In this document: positions 10,807 to 22,020 of the stretch, one piece after another | How the letters are laid out: the number at the start of each line of letters is the position of its first letter | How positions within the stretch are numbered: the stretch's first letter is position 1 | Source: Neolentinus lepideus HHB14362 ss-1 | Taxonomy: Eukaryota > Basidiomycota > Agaricomycetes > Gloeophyllales > Gloeophyllaceae | Reading direction: 5' to 3' | Length of the DNA: 64,000 bases | NCBI GenBank assembly: GCA_001632425.1 | Contig: KV425614.1 | Coordinates: 1 to 64,000 of the forward strand | The notes under the pieces: model-generated | The model's database searches: none | What the model saw: the letters and a program-made list of their open reading frames with translations, nothing else | Told to the model about the DNA's origin: nothing | Position numbers and translations under genes: made by a program

Positions 10807-11488
10807 GGTAGCAGTTGAGATTGCAGGCCCAGCGAGACCCAAGTCCCCTTTGCCTATGTACCCACATCATGAGGTGGATGTGACGACATCTAGTGGGAGG
10901 GTAAGCTAGAATAGGATTCTCCGTTCTAAGTGCAGGCGGAAGCGCCACCCGAGCCACGGGCCCTTGGGAGCACTGCCACATCGGGTGTTTACGTTTGTGG
11001 GCGCTTATGGTTAAGATTGTGACGGATTACTATGGCACCGCATTTTGGAGGGTATCGAGCACAACGCAAGGGAACATCGGACAAAGCTTTCGTCATTGGT
11101 AAGAAGTTTCAGGAAGTCGAAGTAACACTGTCATTGATGCCGCATGTCTTCAGTGTTCACAGAGATCTTTACTCAACCCTTTATCATCACGGACCTGTGC
11201 CTCGAGGTCTCAACCTCGATTCTTGCACAGTGTTCAATTTTTTGTCAGACACACCAAAGGCAGTAACGGCCAGGGGATCTAGTGTAAAGACGAAGCAGGC
11301 GGCGTCTCCTATCTAAAAACGACCCGTTCGTACGGACCCGAACTGGAATATACCTTAAGTCAGGAAAAATACTTCATGATGGATTTACCTAATATTATCC
11401 ACTCGCGTGTGGTGTATCAAGATTCAAGAGGCAATGACTAGTCGGAAGTCATGTACCCTGCATAGCAGAGACGGCGACCAAGATCAGT
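10807..11488. other. Spacer with no supported gene
   Basis: It holds the promoter side of the small membrane protein and the 3' side of the next minus-strand gene. A 94-codon open frame at 11032-11316 lacks introns and recognisable motifs and is probably chance. Confidence 0.45.
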
Positions 11489-12121
11489 TCACATTTCGGG
11501 CGAGCAATGCGTGCAAGTAGGGCCATCTATAAAGAAGACGAAAATTACCAAAGGAGGCAGCGCTGCAATAGCAGCACTAGGCATGATGAGCGCGGATACG
11601 ACGTTATTTTGCGACAGCCACACGAACAGCCCGATGTGGACAAACGCGCATATCCACCCGCCCATGAAGCAAAGCACGCAGTGCCGGAGCAGCACATCCC
11701 AGCCCCTGGCAACACCGAATCCTCGCAGAAGGTACGTCTCACCCTCCCCGTCCAACAAGCGTTGGCTCAGCTTGGACACGTGCGGTTGCTGGTTCCCAAA
11801 GACGTGGCGCGGGTAGCCGTGACTACAGGACACGTATAGACGCCGTACAGACGTAGGCAGGGACGCTGCGGCGACGAGCAGCAGGATGGACGAGAGCGTC
11901 GCTCCCATGTTGAGGAAGACGCTGGTGTAGCCGAAGATCCACACCGCCTTTTCGAGTGCTGAGGACGTGAGGTGTGCTGTGGACGTCATGTAGCCCAGCA
12001 AGGTAGCCTCCACTCCGGTGAACAAGGCCGTCTGCATGATTTCGAGTCGTCTTACAGTCAAGCGGGAGGTGAGTGAAATTGACCTACTACTACGGCCACC
12101 GCCTGCATTCGTGTCGTCCAT
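11489..12121 (-). CDS. Hypothetical multi-pass membrane protein
   Basis: A single open frame of 210 residues starting at 12121 (MDDTNAGGGRSSRSIS). Hydrophobic segments lie near residues 30-48 (IMQTALFTGVEATLLGYM), 62-90 (VWIFGYTSVFLNMG...LLLVAAA), 145-172 (VLCFMGGWICAFVHIGLFVW) and 178-201 (LIMPSAAIAALPPLVIFVFF), consistent with four helices. The loop between helices 2 and 3 is hydrophilic and contains the only long polar stretch. Agaricomycetes carry many such four-helix proteins of unknown role. I recognise no catalytic motif and assign no function. Confidence 0.6.
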   Translation of the reverse strand: MDDTNAGGGRSSRSISLTSRLTVRRLEIMQTALFTGVEATLLGYMTSTAHLTSSALEKAVWIFGYTSVFLNMGATLSSILLLVAAASLPTSVRRLYVSCSHGYPRHVFGNQQPHVSKLSQRLLDGEGETYLLRGFGVARGWDVLLRHCVLCFMGGWICAFVHIGLFVWLSQNNVVSALIMPSAAIAALPPLVIFVFFIDGPTCTHCSPEM

Positions 12122-12579
12122 GAATCTTTGATGTCTTTCACAGCTTTCGGTAGCTCATTTAGACTGAATGTCAATCATTATCGCCGCAATGATTCGCTCG
12201 TCACGTACACTCTAGCGGCTTCAGCTCATTCTCGGAGCTCGCTACTACGGGGAAAGAATAATTTGACGGAAAATTAGACGTGGTTTCAACGGGCAGCAGC
12301 CACCGAGCAGCTCAAAGACTTGAGACCTCTGAAGCAGTGCATGCAGCGCACCTGTCACCTCCTGCACTCTCACGGAGCATTCTGAGGCGCCGTACATGTA
12401 GATAGGCGCCCGTTCTGGATATATGACGGCGCACTATGACTACCTGAAAATGCTGATCCTTAAGTAGTACACCCGAAGGATTCAGTCAGGCACGCGAACC
12501 TAAAGGAACATGAACAACAATAGGATTGCAATACACACGATAAATCATGACAGGCGTACACGTCTCATAAAGATGATCT
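12122..12579. other. Spacer between the membrane-protein gene and the NCS1 permease gene
   Basis: No coding feature is seen. It contains the upstream region of the minus-strand membrane protein and the 3' untranslated side of the permease gene. Confidence 0.5.
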
Positions 12580-14241
12580 CTACAACTTTTCAAGAGAAAT
12601 ACTACGTTCCAGATCCACGTTCTTCTCATTGACGTCCTCAGCACCAGAGCTCTGCGATTCTGCGGCCAAATTAATTCCCAGTCTATCTGCTTCTTCCCTG
12701 GAGAACGTCCCAAAGCAATCAACCTCATCAACCTCTCCGAGGCCACGCGGCGGCGACAGCTTGTTGACCACCCAAAAGACTAGGAAGCTGATGCAGAAGC
12801 CGACGGGGAACGCGAGATAGTAGAGGTGTTGGCTCCCAACAGGGACCTTGATATCCGGATTGACCGCATTCGCGAACCCGGGAATCTGCGACGCCCATCC
12901 AACAATCCATGCCACAAACGCCCGCCAATTCCAGCCGCGATAGTAATAGTATATCCCGGACGGTTTTGCGGAATACAGGTCGGACAACTTGATCCTACGT
13001 CTACGGATGACCCAGTAGTCGCAGACCTGCATCCCGATCATCGGGCCCAGGAAGACGGAATACGCGGACAGGACGGCAATGAAGGTGCTCGCAGACGAGA
13101 GCAGCTGCCATGGCTGCATGATGATGGACAGCACGAGGCCGATATACGCACCCCGGCGGATGTTGAGGTACTTCGGGAACAGGCCTGCGAGGTCCATCCC
13201 CGTGGAGAAGGCATTGTCGATGGTGTTGATCGCGAGCTGGCACACGACCAGGCCGACACCGGCGAAGAACGCTGCGGCACGCGACTTAGCTGTATAGTCG
13301 GTGTCGAGCCACTTGAGGACGATGTCCGGCGGGTTCCAGAGGGCCTCGCCATAGATGGCTACGGTGGCGGAGGAGGCGAGGCAGCCGAAGAGGGGCATGA
13401 CGGTACCGAAGAAGATGATGCTGAACCACTGCCCGAAGATCTGGTCCCCTGGTCTGTGCGCGAAGCGGGAGTAGTCGGGCTGGTTGGTGAGGCCGACAGC
13501 GATGGACCCAATGACGGTGGTAATCCCCGAGACGATGGCCCATCCCAGGTTTGATCCAGAGGAGACAGCAGCTGGCTGGGAAAGAAGTGGGCCACCACCA
13601 TGCGCCTGAGAGAGTGCCCATATCATGATAGAGATGAGCGTGAAGAACGAAATGGCGTTCATCACAATTAACAGACGTTTGGTCTTCTCCGGAGGAATGT
13701 ACAGTATAGGCACAGAGACGATGTTGTACACTACCCATCCTACGAACTGTTTAGTCGTCATATGAGTCGAAGTAGGCATTGTGTTTGCCATATGTTGGAA
13801 GGAAGGGAATATGGAGGCGAGGATGGCAGCAACGCAGAGACCTCCGGTCCAAGACTGCACGGAGAACCATACAAGGGATAACACGATGCGCTGCAAAAGA
13901 GACAGGTACGAGCCATATACTCCCCACACGTAGCGAGAGACAACGGGGAAGCCAATATGCCATTCTGCGCCTACGTAGCCGTTGAAGATGGCGACGAGGG
14001 AGATGATGATCTTAGCGATGATGACCGCGACCATCGTTTGCCAAACGGAAAGCCCTACGGCGACCAAAGACGAGCCGGTCTGCCAGTTGCTGAGGCAAAT
14101 CTGGTTGATCGCCCAGAAGGATATGAACGCGTAGCGATCCCATGTTCGACGGGAAGGGGGGAGGGGGCGAATGTCATCGTTGATCCACACAGACGATTCA
14201 CCTTCGGAGTGGACGCGCAGGTACTTGAGAGCTGACTCCAT
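12580..14241 (-). CDS. NCS1-family permease (uracil/allantoin/hydantoin type)
   Basis: An uninterrupted frame of 553 residues, the normal length for fungal NCS1 transporters of the Fur4/Dal4/Fui1 group, which move uracil, uridine, allantoin or related ureides with protons across the plasma membrane. It starts MESALKYLRV; family features include WINDDIRPLPPSRRTWDRY ahead of helix 1, the FWAINQICLSNWQTGSS segment of helix 1, GAEWHIGFPVVSRYVWGVYG (helix 3 region), VLSLVWFSVQSWTGG, TNQPDYSRFA, NTIDNAFSTGMDLAGLFPKY and MIGMQVCDYWVIRRR. About twelve hydrophobic segments are visible. The substrate cannot be read from sequence, but divergence from a hydantoinase-type gene suggests a cyclic amide such as a hydantoin or 5-oxoproline. 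A decayed copy of its 5' end lies at 22.2 kb. Confidence 0.92.
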   Translation of the reverse strand: MESALKYLRVHSEGESSVWINDDIRPLPPSRRTWDRYAFISFWAINQICLSNWQTGSSLVAVGLSVWQTMVAVIIAKIIISLVAIFNGYVGAEWHIGFPVVSRYVWGVYGSYLSLLQRIVLSLVWFSVQSWTGGLCVAAILASIFPSFQHMANTMPTSTHMTTKQFVGWVVYNIVSVPILYIPPEKTKRLLIVMNAISFFTLISIMIWALSQAHGGGPLLSQPAAVSSGSNLGWAIVSGITTVIGSIAVGLTNQPDYSRFAHRPGDQIFGQWFSIIFFGTVMPLFGCLASSATVAIYGEALWNPPDIVLKWLDTDYTAKSRAAAFFAGVGLVVCQLAINTIDNAFSTGMDLAGLFPKYLNIRRGAYIGLVLSIIMQPWQLLSSASTFIAVLSAYSVFLGPMIGMQVCDYWVIRRRRIKLSDLYSAKPSGIYYYYRGWNWRAFVAWIVGWASQIPGFANAVNPDIKVPVGSQHLYYLAFPVGFCISFLVFWVVNKLSPPRGLGEVDEVDCFGTFSREEADRLGINLAAESQSSGAEDVNEKNVDLERSISLEKL

Positions 14242-14963
14242 ACGACCTGCCTATGCTCCTAGACGTGAAAGTCGGCCGAGTCAGCGTGTGTTAATCCATG
14301 TATAACTTGAGCCGGACTTACTCGTGGCTAAGTAGAATCAGTCCCGTGTTCGCAAAGTCCAAGAGGAGGACTTAATATACGTTCCATTGGCGCACATTTC
14401 AGGTCCGTATAACGCGATAAGCCTTCGATGCTTCGCAAGAGATAGGAAGAAGGTATGACACGCCACTACGGCTGTAAAAGGCAATTGTGAGCTGAGCTTC
14501 TCTGCACAGCATCTACGCACAGCCGGAATAGTGCCCTTAATCGCGATCGACCTGTCCTCTGCCTCAGGCACGACCAGGGCCAAGGTAAACGCATTAAACG
14601 GATCGCAGGCACACACTACTGGCTCGGATTTCCGACGGGGTCGTGCATCTCACAATTCCTGACATTCTCCGCATCGACGACTGCCAGGTAAGCCTGATAA
14701 GACTGGAAGTACTGTTCAGCAGCGACCTAGATGCTGCAATCCGGAGTCACGGGATATATCATTAGCATCACGGATACGATACGGGAAGGGTATCAACGTC
14801 GGACGGTTTGTCCCCTGCTGGCTTATCACCTAGACAGGAAAAAGATCGACGTGCGAGACTCGCACGTGGATCTTCTTTCTGCGAGAGATTATTATATACC
14901 CTCGCCGACCTTCGACAGCATTCATTGACTCTGAATTCATTGTCTTCGTCCCGCTCTGACGCC
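14242..14963. promoter_or_regulatory. Divergent promoter of the NCS1 permease and hydantoinase genes, with GATA motifs
   Basis: The two genes start 722 bp apart on opposite strands. GATAAG occurs at 14416-14421 and 14696-14701 on the plus strand and at 14822-14827 on the minus strand; AGATAG is near 14439. HGATAR is the site of fungal nitrogen regulators (AreA/Nit2 type). A TATA-like ATTATATACC lies at 14891-14900, about 65 bp before the hydantoinase ATG. By chance roughly 0.4 GATAAG sites would be expected in this length, so three is suggestive only. Confidence 0.45.
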
Positions 14964-17900
14964 ATGACAATCCTTCCGAAGACAATTCGCATCGGCGTGG
15001 ATGTCGGCGGCACAAACACGGATTCGGTGATCCTGGACGACACCGCCCGCTCGTCGCCTAACCGCGGAGTCATTGCTCACTTCAAGACAGCGACGACACC
15101 AAATGTCACCGACGGCATTGAAACGGCCGTGAGGACCGTCCTCGAGCAGTCTGCCATTTCTGTTGATCGCATTGCTTGCCTTACGATCGGCACCACGCAC
15201 TTCATCAACGCAGTAGTCGAACACGACGCAAGAAGACTCTCCAAAGTCGCTGTCATTCGGCTATCGAAATCGTTCACGAGAGAAGTTCCTCCGTTCTCAG
15301 ACTTTCCGCCCGCTTTGAGGGAGATCATGTACGGCTATCATGGCTATGTCGATGGCGGTCTCCACATAGACGGTGCCCAAGAATCTCCGATCATCGAGTC
15401 CCAAGTCATTCGGGAATGCGAGAAGATCAAGGAGAAGGGAATTATGTCTGTTGTAATTGCAGGCGTATACTCTCCTATAGACGACCACTTCAGGTACGTT
15501 CGGACGTCTCGCAAATGATCTAGAGCTAACACCTGTCGCAGACAAGAACACCAAGTTCGTGAGATCATGTTGCGCGAACTACCTGGCGCCGACATCGTAT
15601 GTTCACATGAAATCTCCAACATCGGCTTCCTGGAGAGAGAGAACGCCTCCATTCTGAACGCATCTATCCTGAAGTTCGCGAGACGCACGATCCACGGCTT
15701 CCGTTCGGCCATGAAACGTCTGAACCTGAAGTGCGGGCTATACCTGACGCAGAACGATGGCACGCTCGTGGATGCTGCCTCCGCCGCGCGGCTCCCGATC
15801 AGGACCTTCTCATCCGGCGCGACTAACTCAATGCGGGGAGCGGCGTACCTCGGGGGGCTGGATACCGGCGACAAGCAAGGCCGAACGTCTACCATCGTTG
15901 TAGATATTGGCGGAACGACCTCAGATGTCGGCGTCCTCCTACCGTCAGGGTTCCCTAGGCAAGCTTCGGCTTATGTGACAGTCGCTGGCGTAAGGATCAA
16001 CTATTCCATGCCCCACCTGGAGTCTATCGGGCTCGGTGGCGGCTCGATTGTGCGGGAATTACCTGACGGGAATGTTACCGTCGGGCCTGACTCCGTCGGG
16101 CACTTCCTGACTACGGAGGCCAAAGTCTTTGGAGGCAGCACATTGACCGCAACGGATATCACAGTCGCCGCTGGTGCAGACATCGGGGACGCTGCCCTGG
16201 TCAAAGACATTCCACCGCTGCTCGTGTCCGCCGCGCAAGCCAAAATCAAGTCGCTCCTTGAAGGCGTCATCGACATCATGAAGACATCGCCCGAGCCCTT
16301 GCCAGTCCTACTCGTAGGCGGCGGTTCAGTGATCTCACCTGAGTCTCTCGAAGGTGTTTCTAGACTCATCCGACCCCCGTTCCACGACGTCGCGAACGCC
16401 GTCGGCGCTGCCATATCGAAAGTCGGGGGAACTGTCGACTTGATCCAGAGCACCGTCGACCAGACGGTCGCAGAGGCTGTGGAGAAGGCCAAGGCTATGG
16501 CTATCCAGAGGGCGGTGGAGGCAGGCGCTGACGAGAGTACGGTCGAGGTCGCGGAGGTGGATGCGATTCCGTTGCAGTATGTCGCGAATCAGGTGCGCAT
16601 CATTGTCAAGGCCATCGGGGATCTCGCCAGCGGGGCTGCAGAGCTGAGCGCTGTCAATGGTGTCGACGACGAGGACGACGAGCAAGAGTTCGGTCGGGAG
16701 GAGCAAAAGAGCACCAAGGCCCGCATCAAGGAGATTGACACGCTAGCGCTCAACATCGCCGCGTATCGTCCTGAAATTGTGACATCGAAAGAGACCGGCA
16801 TACCAGAGTGGTTCGTCTCTGAAGTCGATATCGCCTGGTTAGCAGACGGATGCTATGTGCTCGGATGCGCCGGAGGTGGATCACCTTTTCCAGAATTCAT
16901 CCAGCTCCGTGACCAACTCAGAGCCGGACACAGGCTTCGTATCATAGACAGCTCGCACTTGGCTGAGGACGCGAACATCTACTGGGGCGGACACATGGGT
17001 TCGCCTGCGGTATCCGTAGAGCGCCTGGCTGCTCTCGAAACTATAGACGCGATCAAGGAGCTGATGGACTACCTCCGCCACGACTCCTTTGACGCCGTCA
17101 TGGGGCTCGAAATCGGGGGCGCGAACGGGCTGCAGCCCCTGCTACTCGGGTCGAGCAAGCATTTTGACCGGCCTGTCGTCGACGCGGACTGGATGGGCCG
17201 CGCTTACCCGACGTACTGGCAGACGACGCTGTGCGTGTACGAGAGCGGGCAGCTCGTGCCATGCGCGATCGCATCGGGCGACGGAAAGCACCTCATCATG
17301 ACCAGGACTACAGATGACGAGATCGTTGACCGTGCGCTGCGAGCGTCGTGCGCGGAGATGGGCTCGCGCGTCGGCATGGCCGCGCGCCCGACGACAACGG
17401 ATCGCGTGCGGAAGTACGGCGTGCTGAACACGCTCTCACTCGCGTGGCGCATTGGGCGGTGCATTGCCCGTGCGCATGCGCAGAACACGCTCAACACCGT
17501 GGCGGAGCAGATGGTCGATGAGATTGGCGGGCCCAAGACGGCGCGGGTGCTCTTCCGCGGGAAGATCGTGTCGGTCGAACGCCGGCTGTTCAAGGGGCAC
17601 TCGTACGGAGAGATCACCATTCAGCAGCTTGCGTCGGACGAGGAGGAGGACGGTGCGAAGTCGAGTTCGTCGGGGTACGAACCAGTGGCGACTGGAGGCT
17701 TCCTTAAGATACCGTTCAAGAACGAGAATATCTACGCGAAGCACATCTCCGAGACCGGCGAGGAGAAGTACATCGCGATGGTACCCGACCTCATTTCCGT
17801 GCTCGATACACAGTCGGGCAAGGCGCTGGGCGTGCCAGAGTTCCGGTACGGCTTGCGAGTCACCGTGCTGGGGATTACCTGCTCGCCACGGTGGAGCGAC

Positions 17901-18011
17901 ACAGAAAAGGGTCTGCAAATTGGAGGGCCAAGGGCTTTCGGGTACGACATCGACTACGTGCCTCTGGGTGTATACATCGAGCCTCGTAGCGTCATCTTAG
18001 AATATGCGTAG
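14964..18011 (+). CDS. Hydantoinase/oxoprolinase-type ATPase fused to a DUF917 domain
   Basis: Exons 14964-15493 and 15542-18011 (48-bp intron, join reads DDHF-R-QEHQV) give 999 residues. The N-terminal part is a hydantoinase A/oxoprolinase domain of the actin/hexokinase-like ATPase fold: IRIGVDVGGTNTDSVILD at residues 8-25 is phosphate loop 1, LTIGTTHFINAVVEH follows, TIVVDIGGTTSDVGVL is phosphate loop 2, and PLPVLLVGGGSVISP plus DVANAVGAAISKVGG form the adenosine side. An acidic linker (DDEDDEQEF) leads to a DUF917 domain starting near residue 590, with VLGCAGGGSPFPEF, ANIYWGGHMGSPAVS, MGLEIGGANGLQPLL and ADWMGRAYPTYWQTT. The architecture is that of the fungal one-chain hydantoinase/oxoprolinase proteins. 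The family opens five-membered cyclic amides at the cost of ATP; substrate is unproven. It probably works with the divergent NCS1 permease. Confidence 0.9.
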
Positions 18012-18060
18012 AGTAGTACAGAGCAATAATTTAATGGTATTTAGGACGTACACAGTTTCA

Positions 18061-18675
18061 TTAGTGCTCTTTCATGACCCATTCGCCCGACTGATCCAGC
18101 TCAACGTCCATCTTCCACTTGTGTTTGTCCATCCACTGGTCCTGGAGAAACGCGTCCCACCACCGTATGTGGATCTCGCCGTCAAAATCAAAGAAATATC
18201 CTGCTACCCTCGGATCAGGTCCAAGATATTCATGCCTAAGCCTCATGATGAGTACAGTGAGCTCCCAATACCAGACAAAAACTCGCCGTCTCGGTGTGAC
18301 CCCGTCTCGCGCAACAAAGTTCACCTTGTCGCTGCCGTCCTTGAGGTTTACTGACTCCAAATAATACTCATAGACGACCTGATTCAGGTCCTCACCCGGC
18401 CATACTACCCTCTCCTCCTCTCCGTCCGTAGCCAAGTACGACCTGGGAAGATGTATACGCGTCTTTTCCTCCACGATTCGCTTCTCTAGTGGCCACCGGT
18501 GTATTTGCCAAGCTGAAGCCCTCCGAATCTTCGTGAGAGCGTCGATAGCACCCTTGCGGTCGTTCTCCGCCAGTTTTGCTTGCTCTTTACTCTCTGGTAG
18601 ATGTTTCTGTAGTTTCGCTTCTGTCACCGGAGGAATAGCGATTTCATGTGTCTCTTGCTTCGGCAGAACAGCCAT
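18061..18675 (-). CDS. Hypothetical protein, 204 residues
   Basis: Open frame from ATG at 18675 (MAVLPKQETHEIAIPPV), tail-to-tail with the hydantoinase gene (49 bp between stops). It is rich in Lys/Glu at the start (possible helix, residues 18-50), then Trp/Tyr-rich: RRRVFVWYWELTVLIMRLRH, GYFFDFDGEIHIRWWDAFLQ. No signal peptide or membrane helix. The aromatic C-terminal half suggests a compact beta-rich domain. I recognise no family. No intron is needed to read it. Confidence 0.6.
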   Translation of the reverse strand: MAVLPKQETHEIAIPPVTEAKLQKHLPESKEQAKLAENDRKGAIDALTKIRRASAWQIHRWPLEKRIVEEKTRIHLPRSYLATDGEEERVVWPGEDLNQVVYEYYLESVNLKDGSDKVNFVARDGVTPRRRVFVWYWELTVLIMRLRHEYLGPDPRVAGYFFDFDGEIHIRWWDAFLQDQWMDKHKWKMDVELDQSGEWVMKEH

Positions 18676-18826
18676 CTATCAAAGGACCAGATCGTCTGTT
18701 GTTGGAAATCGCCGTGGAAGAGAGCTAGGCTATGTTAGGTAAAATGTCAGCGACTTATCGCGGATTCGCGCTGGAGGTGATTGCAGCGTTCTATTACGAG
18801 CTCTGTCATGACTGATAATCCGTCGG

Positions 18827-18837
18827 TATTTATAATA
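18827..18837 (+). promoter_or_regulatory. TATA-like element of the MFS transporter gene
   Basis: TATTTATAATA lies 48-58 bp before the ATG at 18885, the same spacing as TATA-like boxes seen ahead of other genes in this window. Confidence 0.5.
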
Positions 18838-18884
18838 TCACATAAGGAAAACTCAAGACTCGCAACATCGACCTCGCGCGCAAA

Positions 18885-21141
18885 ATGGCGGAAGAAACGA
18901 GCCCTTTGCTGAAAAAGACGGCGAACTCGCCGCCCTACACGACCGGCGGGGACCCCAGCACTACCGATGTCGAGAGAGAGGGTACGCAGGATGCGGGCGG
19001 TGCCAAGTCTACAGTTAACGTGGTCGCGATTGTGGGTTTCATATTCATTGCATATACTGCGGTCAAAAGAAGGGCTCCGAGTATATCACGATCGGATGCT
19101 CTAGGCGACGGCTAGAGGATGTCTGACCGAGCATTGCAATTGCCCACCATAGACGATGATTCGGAGGGTAGAATGTTATGCGAATGATGCAGCTGAATTT
19201 GTGTCATTTCTATCTAGGTATTGCCTCTGGCAGTGGGCGTCTTCTTGGCCGCCATGGACCAGACCATTGTCGTCTCTTCGTATGCGTCCATCGGGAACCA
19301 ATTCAATCAGCTACAAAACACCAGCTGGATCGCTACTGGGTATATGCTAACTGTGGTCAGCTTTCAGTGAGTGGAGTCAACGTCTTAATATGTAAAGTAA
19401 CTGACACGCGTACAGGCCACTCTACGGCAAACTCAGTGATATCTTCGGCCGCAAAGGTTGCTTGCTGATGGCGTACTCCATCTTCGCAATAGGATGCCTA
19501 TTTTGCGGATTAGCCCGTAACATGAATGAACTCATAATCGCACGTGCATTCGCAGGAGTTGGAGGTGGTGGTATCTCAACGTGAGATGGACTTTATTGTT
19601 TCGTAGTACAAAGCTGATATCCCGTAGGCTTGGATCGATTATCATGTCGGACGTCGTTCCTTTAAGATCCCGAGGGACATGGCAAGGTATGAGACAGATA
19701 GATCGAGACAGGACATGTTATTCATGCATATGCTCAGGAGTAATTAATATTATCTTCGCCACCGGACAAGCAACCGGTGCCCCCTTAGGCGGCATACTGG
19801 CTGATAGTATCGGATGGAGGTGGTAAGGCTTTGTAGCTCCCATTCACGTGGTAGAGTTGGAACGATCTAAGACTCTTCAGGGCTTTCTTGATACAGGTGC
19901 CCATAACCGTTGTGGCCATTCTCTCCGCGGGCCTAGCTCTCAAGATTCCGAAACGCGAAGGAGGCGATTTCTATCAGAAATTCAAGCGAATCGATTTCGT
20001 CGGCGCCTTCACCCTTGTCTGCTCCGTCTTCTTCCTTTTGGTCGCATTAGACCGTGGCGGCAACGTGTCCTGGGACGACAAGCTCACTATATCTTGTATT
20101 GCAATATCCGCCTTATTCTGGATCGGGTTCGGGTTTACTGAGCTCAAGCTGGCGAAGGAGCCGTTCGCGCCGAAGAGGATTGTCGTGGGCCCGAATCTCA
20201 TCGCCAGCTACCTTGTCAACTTCTTCGGTGTTATGGCATCTATGTGCCTCGTGTACCAAGTGTCGCTGTACTTCCAGGCCGTTCGGAAGATGACAGCATC
20301 CCAGGCTGGCGTCGGACTACTACCTAACATTCTTGCTGGTGTAGCTGGAAGCCTAGCTGGCGGCTTGATTATGCAAGCTACAGGCAAATATTACGTTCTC
20401 ACTATCTGCATGTATATTTCAATGTTCCTCGGGACATTGGTTATCACACTCTTCACTGGAACAATCGCCCACTCTCTCATTGGGTTGCTAATAGGTACGT
20501 CGGTCTCAATCATCTTCCCTATGTAGGGCGCGAGCTTACGGTTTCGTTCGCAGGACTTGTGTTCATGGCTTTTGGAAACGGCACGGTACCACCTTTATAC
20601 CGTGCATTGCGAAGTCACTGACATGACGACAGGGGCGGGGATCACTACAACGCTGATTGCTCTCATCGCAAACGCAGGGCCTGAAGATCAGGCTATTGCT
20701 ACCGCAGGTACGTTATGGCTCACTTAGGTAGTTGCGTCATCATATTGTAGCTGACCGAATGTCCTCGTTTCAGTGTCATATCTATATCGTTCCCTAGGTT
20801 CAGTCATGGGTATATCCATAGGCAGCACCCTCGTGCAGGACAAACTACGCAACCTCCTCCGGAAGCGGCTAGCTGGAGAAGACCTCGACGTAGAAGAGGT
20901 AGGCATCGCGGTGGACGGTGTCGTTGGTCTATCTAACATATTGTCACAGATCGCCCGACGTGTCCGCGAATCTCTCACGTATGTCGACGAATTACAACCA
21001 CGGATACGCGCAATCGTACGACAGTCGTACAACGACGCTGTACCCGCCGCGTTCTGGTTTTCTCTCTTTATGACTGGTGTTGCACTAATCTCAACGTTCT
21101 TTATTAAGGAGAAGATTCTTGCCAAGCCTAGCCGGACATGA
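18885..21141 (+). CDS. MFS transporter, DHA2/14-helix type (vacuolar basic amino acid or multidrug class)
   Basis: Exons: 18885-19031, 19218-19366, 19416-19580, 19628-19686, 19738-19822, 19881-20494, 20554-20585, 20633-20707 and 20774-21141. The protein opens MAEETSPLLKK, the acidic dileucine-like start seen in Fnx1/Vba-type vacuolar transporters. Signature blocks: AAMDQTIVVSSYASIG (motif D1-like), TSWIATGYMLT, PLYGKLSDIFGRKG (motif A), ARAFAGVGGGGIST, VVPLRSRGTWQGVIN, ATGQATGAPLGGILADSIGW (motif C), RWAFLIQVPI, ASQAGVGLLPN, and SYLYRSLGSVMGISIGST. These place it with the DHA2 family that includes yeast Vba and Azr1/Sge1 proteins; the Fnx-like start argues for import of basic amino acids into the vacuole. 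The junction of exons 20554-20585 and 20633-20707 is out of phase by one base when standard splice sites are used, so either an unusual site or a one-base fault exists there. Confidence 0.85.
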
Positions 21142-22020
21142 ATGTATTTTGGTGTCATCCAGATGGAGTGCAAATACATTTAGACAAGCGATCCATCCCC
21201 AAAACATATCGGAATGATGATTGACTCTAGATGGGCGTGGTGATTGTACAATTGTCATAACACATCAACATAGGCAGAAGGTGGCTTAAGGTTGCACCCT
21301 CAGCTTTGAATAAGGGAGTTTCGCCCAGGACGCTCTCCAATACCGTGCTGTGATATTGTCGACAATACGTTGCTGTGTTGTGGGTTTGTCTGTGTGTCGA
21401 TACCACCTCTCTGTCGACTTCGTCATCATTGCGTCAGATAACAATATATTCAGATTGTCTTCCGGCTAGTCGTGTTCCGCCGCTTCTCCTCCTGTGCTAT
21501 CATTGTCTTTGCACGGCCTTCTTTCCGCTGCTTCCGCCTCTCGATGGGTTCCTCACGGCGCACAAACAGCAAAACACTTGCAGATCGTCTTCGTGCAAGC
21601 GGTGTCCCCCGGCTTCTCAGGCATCTCATACTCTACGGTCATTTTGTCCTGTCCTGTTCTTCTCGTGGCATAAGGCAGCAATATATGCACAGATCGACAT
21701 CCCGCGGCTGCTACGTGTTCTTGTAAACGTGCTACGACTTTGGGCTGTCGGACGACAAGGTATATATAGATCGGGTTTCCGCGAGCAGCATTCTGCAGTC
21801 TCGACACTCTTGCTGTCAAGGGCATCAAGATGTAGTCCCTCGAGCGAATCCCTCCTTGCTAACCGGCTTTAGCGATGCGTAGGCGAGTGTATGTTCTAGG
21901 ATGTGGGATTGTGCGGACTGAACTTCAAGGTTACAGTGCAAGATCGTAGCTGGCGCTGCGCTCTCAAAGTCTATTTACGCGATCGAACACTGCACATTAC
22001 AGCGCGTACAACACGTGTAC
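21142..22020. other. Gene-free stretch
   Basis: Open frames at 21375-21872 and 21472-21726 overlap in different frames, are Ser/Leu/Arg-rich as expected by chance, and show no family motif or introns. Nothing else is supported. Confidence 0.45.

Noticed and set aside
12629..14235. Plus-strand open frames of 60-240 codons opposite the NCS1 gene
   Set aside because: They mirror the high-GC codon bias of the permease on the other strand and show no family motif.
15344..17918. Minus-strand open frames opposite the hydantoinase gene
   Set aside because: Antisense shadows of a strongly biased coding region; the plus strand has complete domain motifs.
21375..21872. 165-codon plus-strand frame
   Set aside because: Ser/Leu/Arg-rich with overlapping frames of similar length, no motif, no intron and no paralogue.
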